Assembly (NCBI GenBank): GCA_903642225.1
Contig: CAHJWI010000033.1
Span: 1-51,788 of the forward strand
Length of the DNA stretch: 51,788 nt
From: Acidobacteriaceae bacterium
GTDB lineage: Bacteria > Acidobacteriota > Terriglobia > Terriglobales > Acidobacteriaceae
Reading direction: 5' to 3'
Of this stretch, positions 50,407 to 51,788 are shown one piece after another. The position numbers and the translations under genes are program-made. The notes under the pieces are model-generated. The model had not been told where the DNA came from. It saw only the letters and a list, made by a program, of their open reading frames with translations, and searched no databases. The stretch's first letter is position 1; each line of letters begins with the position of its first letter.

Positions 50407-51567
50407 TCAAGCAGGCGGTCGCGTTGCCCAGAGTGCTGGTTCAGTGATGGGATGCTCCCTCTCCAGCGGCAAAGAATCCGGTCGAAGTGTCTTCCACAGG
50501 TCGATATACTCCGGCAAGTCGTACGCCCTGCCCGCAAACAGCAAAGCATTTTGCCTCACCGGTTCATCATTAAAGTGGCGCTCGTCCGCGACATAGGGCC
50601 ATTTTCCGCGCTGACGCAGATACGGAGCGGCCCAGGCCACAGCAGAGTGCATGCCTCGACCATCTGGCAACGAGTAATTCCATAGGCTCTCAAACGGGGT
50701 CGAGAGACTCTCACATGTGCTTGCCAGACACTCCAGCGTGAACATCGAGGTTGCGTATGGATTGGCATCGCGCAAGGCGCCGGGGAAAGAACCATCGAAG
50801 CTCATCTGCCGTAGCAAGCCGTCACGGAACAGGTGATTGCAGAGTTTCAGGGCAGCATCATTCCGTGTAAACCGAGCGAATTCCGCTGCTTGCATCGCCC
50901 AGCAGATAGAGTCAAGGTTCTTCGCCTGCCGAGCGATACTTCCCTTTGCCGAATCCGTAAACCAGGTGAGCAGATCTCCGAACCAAAGTCTCAGCTTCAC
51001 CACATCCGGCTCCACCATGGCTGGCGAGGAACACAGAAATGCCAGGGCTCGCGCACTCTCTGCCAGCGCTACGGTTTGCTTCACGCCGCAGTTGCGATCG
51101 TCGTCCACGCCCCGCTTGACACCAGCAGATTCCAGAGTCGGCATCATGCGCGTCTTCTCGGCCAAGAACCATGCACGAGCTTGATCGTAGGCAGCGTTGA
51201 AGTAGCTCACTTCGCCGGTAAGCCTCCACGCCGCAACAAGACTGCTGAGCGAGCGATTCATCAAAATAAGCGCGTCCACATGCTGCAGGAATGGCACTTC
51301 GCCTTCTGGCGTATCTTGTGTGTATGAAGCGCTTGCCTGCTCAGAGTAGAACGTGTGTGGATCCCTACCAGGAGCAGTGGAGACCTTTCCCAACGAAACA
51401 AGTCCACGAGTTAATGCATCTGCGGCCCCTGAGAGAATTCTGTGCCGATCAAACTCGGCCACTGAAAAGTGGACTCCACTAGCGCCCTGAGATCGCAACG
51501 CAGGTTGACCAAGCACCCCGACGCTTGCGCCTAACACGGCACAGAATCTTCGTCGTGAAATTGACAA
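50407..51567 (-). CDS. Alginate-lyase-fold (PL5-like) exported protein
   Basis: 386 residues from TTG at 51567, chosen because GGTGAGG lies just upstream and the product then begins with a compact twin-arginine leader (SISRRRFCAVLGASVGVLG). ATG at 51636 would add 23 residues. The mature protein is an (alpha/alpha) helical toroid resembling the alginate lyase family (GALRDANPYATSMFTLECLA; FLAEKTRMMPTLESAGV). The usual Asn-Asn-His-Gly active-site segment appears as KNLDSICWAMQAA (217-229), lacking the His. It may therefore be inactive, a sugar-binding relative, or act on another uronate polymer. It converges on the molybdoenzyme gene and is transcribed away from tRNA-fMet. Confidence 0.6.
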   Translation of the reverse strand: MSISRRRFCAVLGASVGVLGQPALRSQGASGVHFSVAEFDRHRILSGAADALTRGLVSLGKVSTAPGRDPHTFYSEQASASYTQDTPEGEVPFLQHVDALILMNRSLSSLVAAWRLTGEVSYFNAAYDQARAWFLAEKTRMMPTLESAGVKRGVDDDRNCGVKQTVALAESARALAFLCSSPAMVEPDVVKLRLWFGDLLTWFTDSAKGSIARQAKNLDSICWAMQAAEFARFTRNDAALKLCNHLFRDGLLRQMSFDGSFPGALRDANPYATSMFTLECLASTCESLSTPFESLWNYSLPDGRGMHSAVAWAAPYLRQRGKWPYVADERHFNDEPVRQNALLFAGRAYDLPEYIDLWKTLRPDSLPLEREHPITEPALWATRPPA

Positions 51568-51677
51568 TTGAACCTCACCGGGTTTCCTTTGGTGCCATGC
51601 TTCAAAATCCACACGCGAACTGATCAGATGCTGCATTGGAGCCTAGCACCGCACGGCGCCGGTGCCATAGCGGCCCT

Positions 51678-51706
51678 TTGACATCCCACAAATCGGACTA
51701 TATATT
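51678..51706 (+). promoter_or_regulatory. Strong sigma70-type promoter of tRNA-fMet
   Basis: TTGACA (51678-51683), a 17-base spacer and TATATT (51701-51706). The tRNA begins at 51712, so transcription would start at or next to the mature 5' end. Confidence 0.75.
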
Positions 51707-51711
51707 GAGAG

Positions 51712-51788
<77 letters not shown>

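Overview
The window reads as chromosomal DNA of a soil Acidobacteriota, most likely family Acidobacteriaceae (Terriglobus/Granulicella/Edaphobacter type). This is inferred from moderately high G+C, two very large Oar-type TonB-dependent receptors with an N-terminal carboxypeptidase-regulatory-like domain, many Tat-type signal peptides, a secretin carrying a C-terminal cohesin-like domain, and a bacterial cellulose operon with a fused BcsA-BcsB. No phage, integrase, intact insertion sequence or CRISPR array was seen.

Layout. 1-2.7 kb (+): the tail of a secreted DUF1223/Omp28-like protein, a DsbD-alpha-like periplasmic protein and a membrane-anchored carboxypeptidase-regulatory-like protein, with two copies of a palindromic repeat. 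2.8-6.1 kb (-): a secretin and two pseudopilins. 6.4-13.8 kb: housekeeping genes smpB, pepA, an orphan receiver protein and argS, then a flippase-like membrane protein and an unknown multipass protein. 13.8-27.5 kb (-): the cellulose operon bcsQ - bcsA/B - bcsZ - bcsC, with a candidate promoter ahead of bcsQ. 27.8-28.0 kb: tRNA-Gly(GCC) and tRNA-Cys(GCA). 28.1-30.7 kb: a family 2 glycosyltransferase and, divergently, a MATE exporter. 31.1-44.8 kb (+): a nutrient-uptake-like stretch of TonB receptor, Tat-exported aminotransferase, a decayed receptor (opposite strand), a multidomain GH127 beta-L-arabinofuranosidase-like enzyme behind a paired LacI-type operator candidate, a second TonB receptor and a Tat-exported metallophosphoesterase. 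45.1-51.8 kb: tRNA-Ser(TGA), a TonB-like protein with a cytoplasmic head, an HGSNAT-like transmembrane acetyltransferase, a cytochrome b561-like/molybdopterin oxidoreductase pair, an alginate-lyase-fold protein and initiator tRNA-fMet, which ends exactly at the window edge.

How the genes work together. BcsA/B makes and translocates cellulose under c-di-GMP control through PilZ. BcsC should carry it across the periplasm and outer membrane, BcsZ trims it, and BcsQ is expected to position or license the complex. The 31-45 kb block suggests capture and processing of plant or microbial glycans, with TonB energy perhaps supplied by the TonB-like protein at 45-47 kb. The b-type cytochrome and molybdoenzyme overlap by four bases and look like a periplasmic redox module. 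The most unusual features are the long coiled-coil head on BcsQ, the long linker in BcsC, the disordered insert in the molybdoenzyme, the cytoplasmic domain on the TonB-like protein, and a palindromic repeat translated as the start of a signal peptide.
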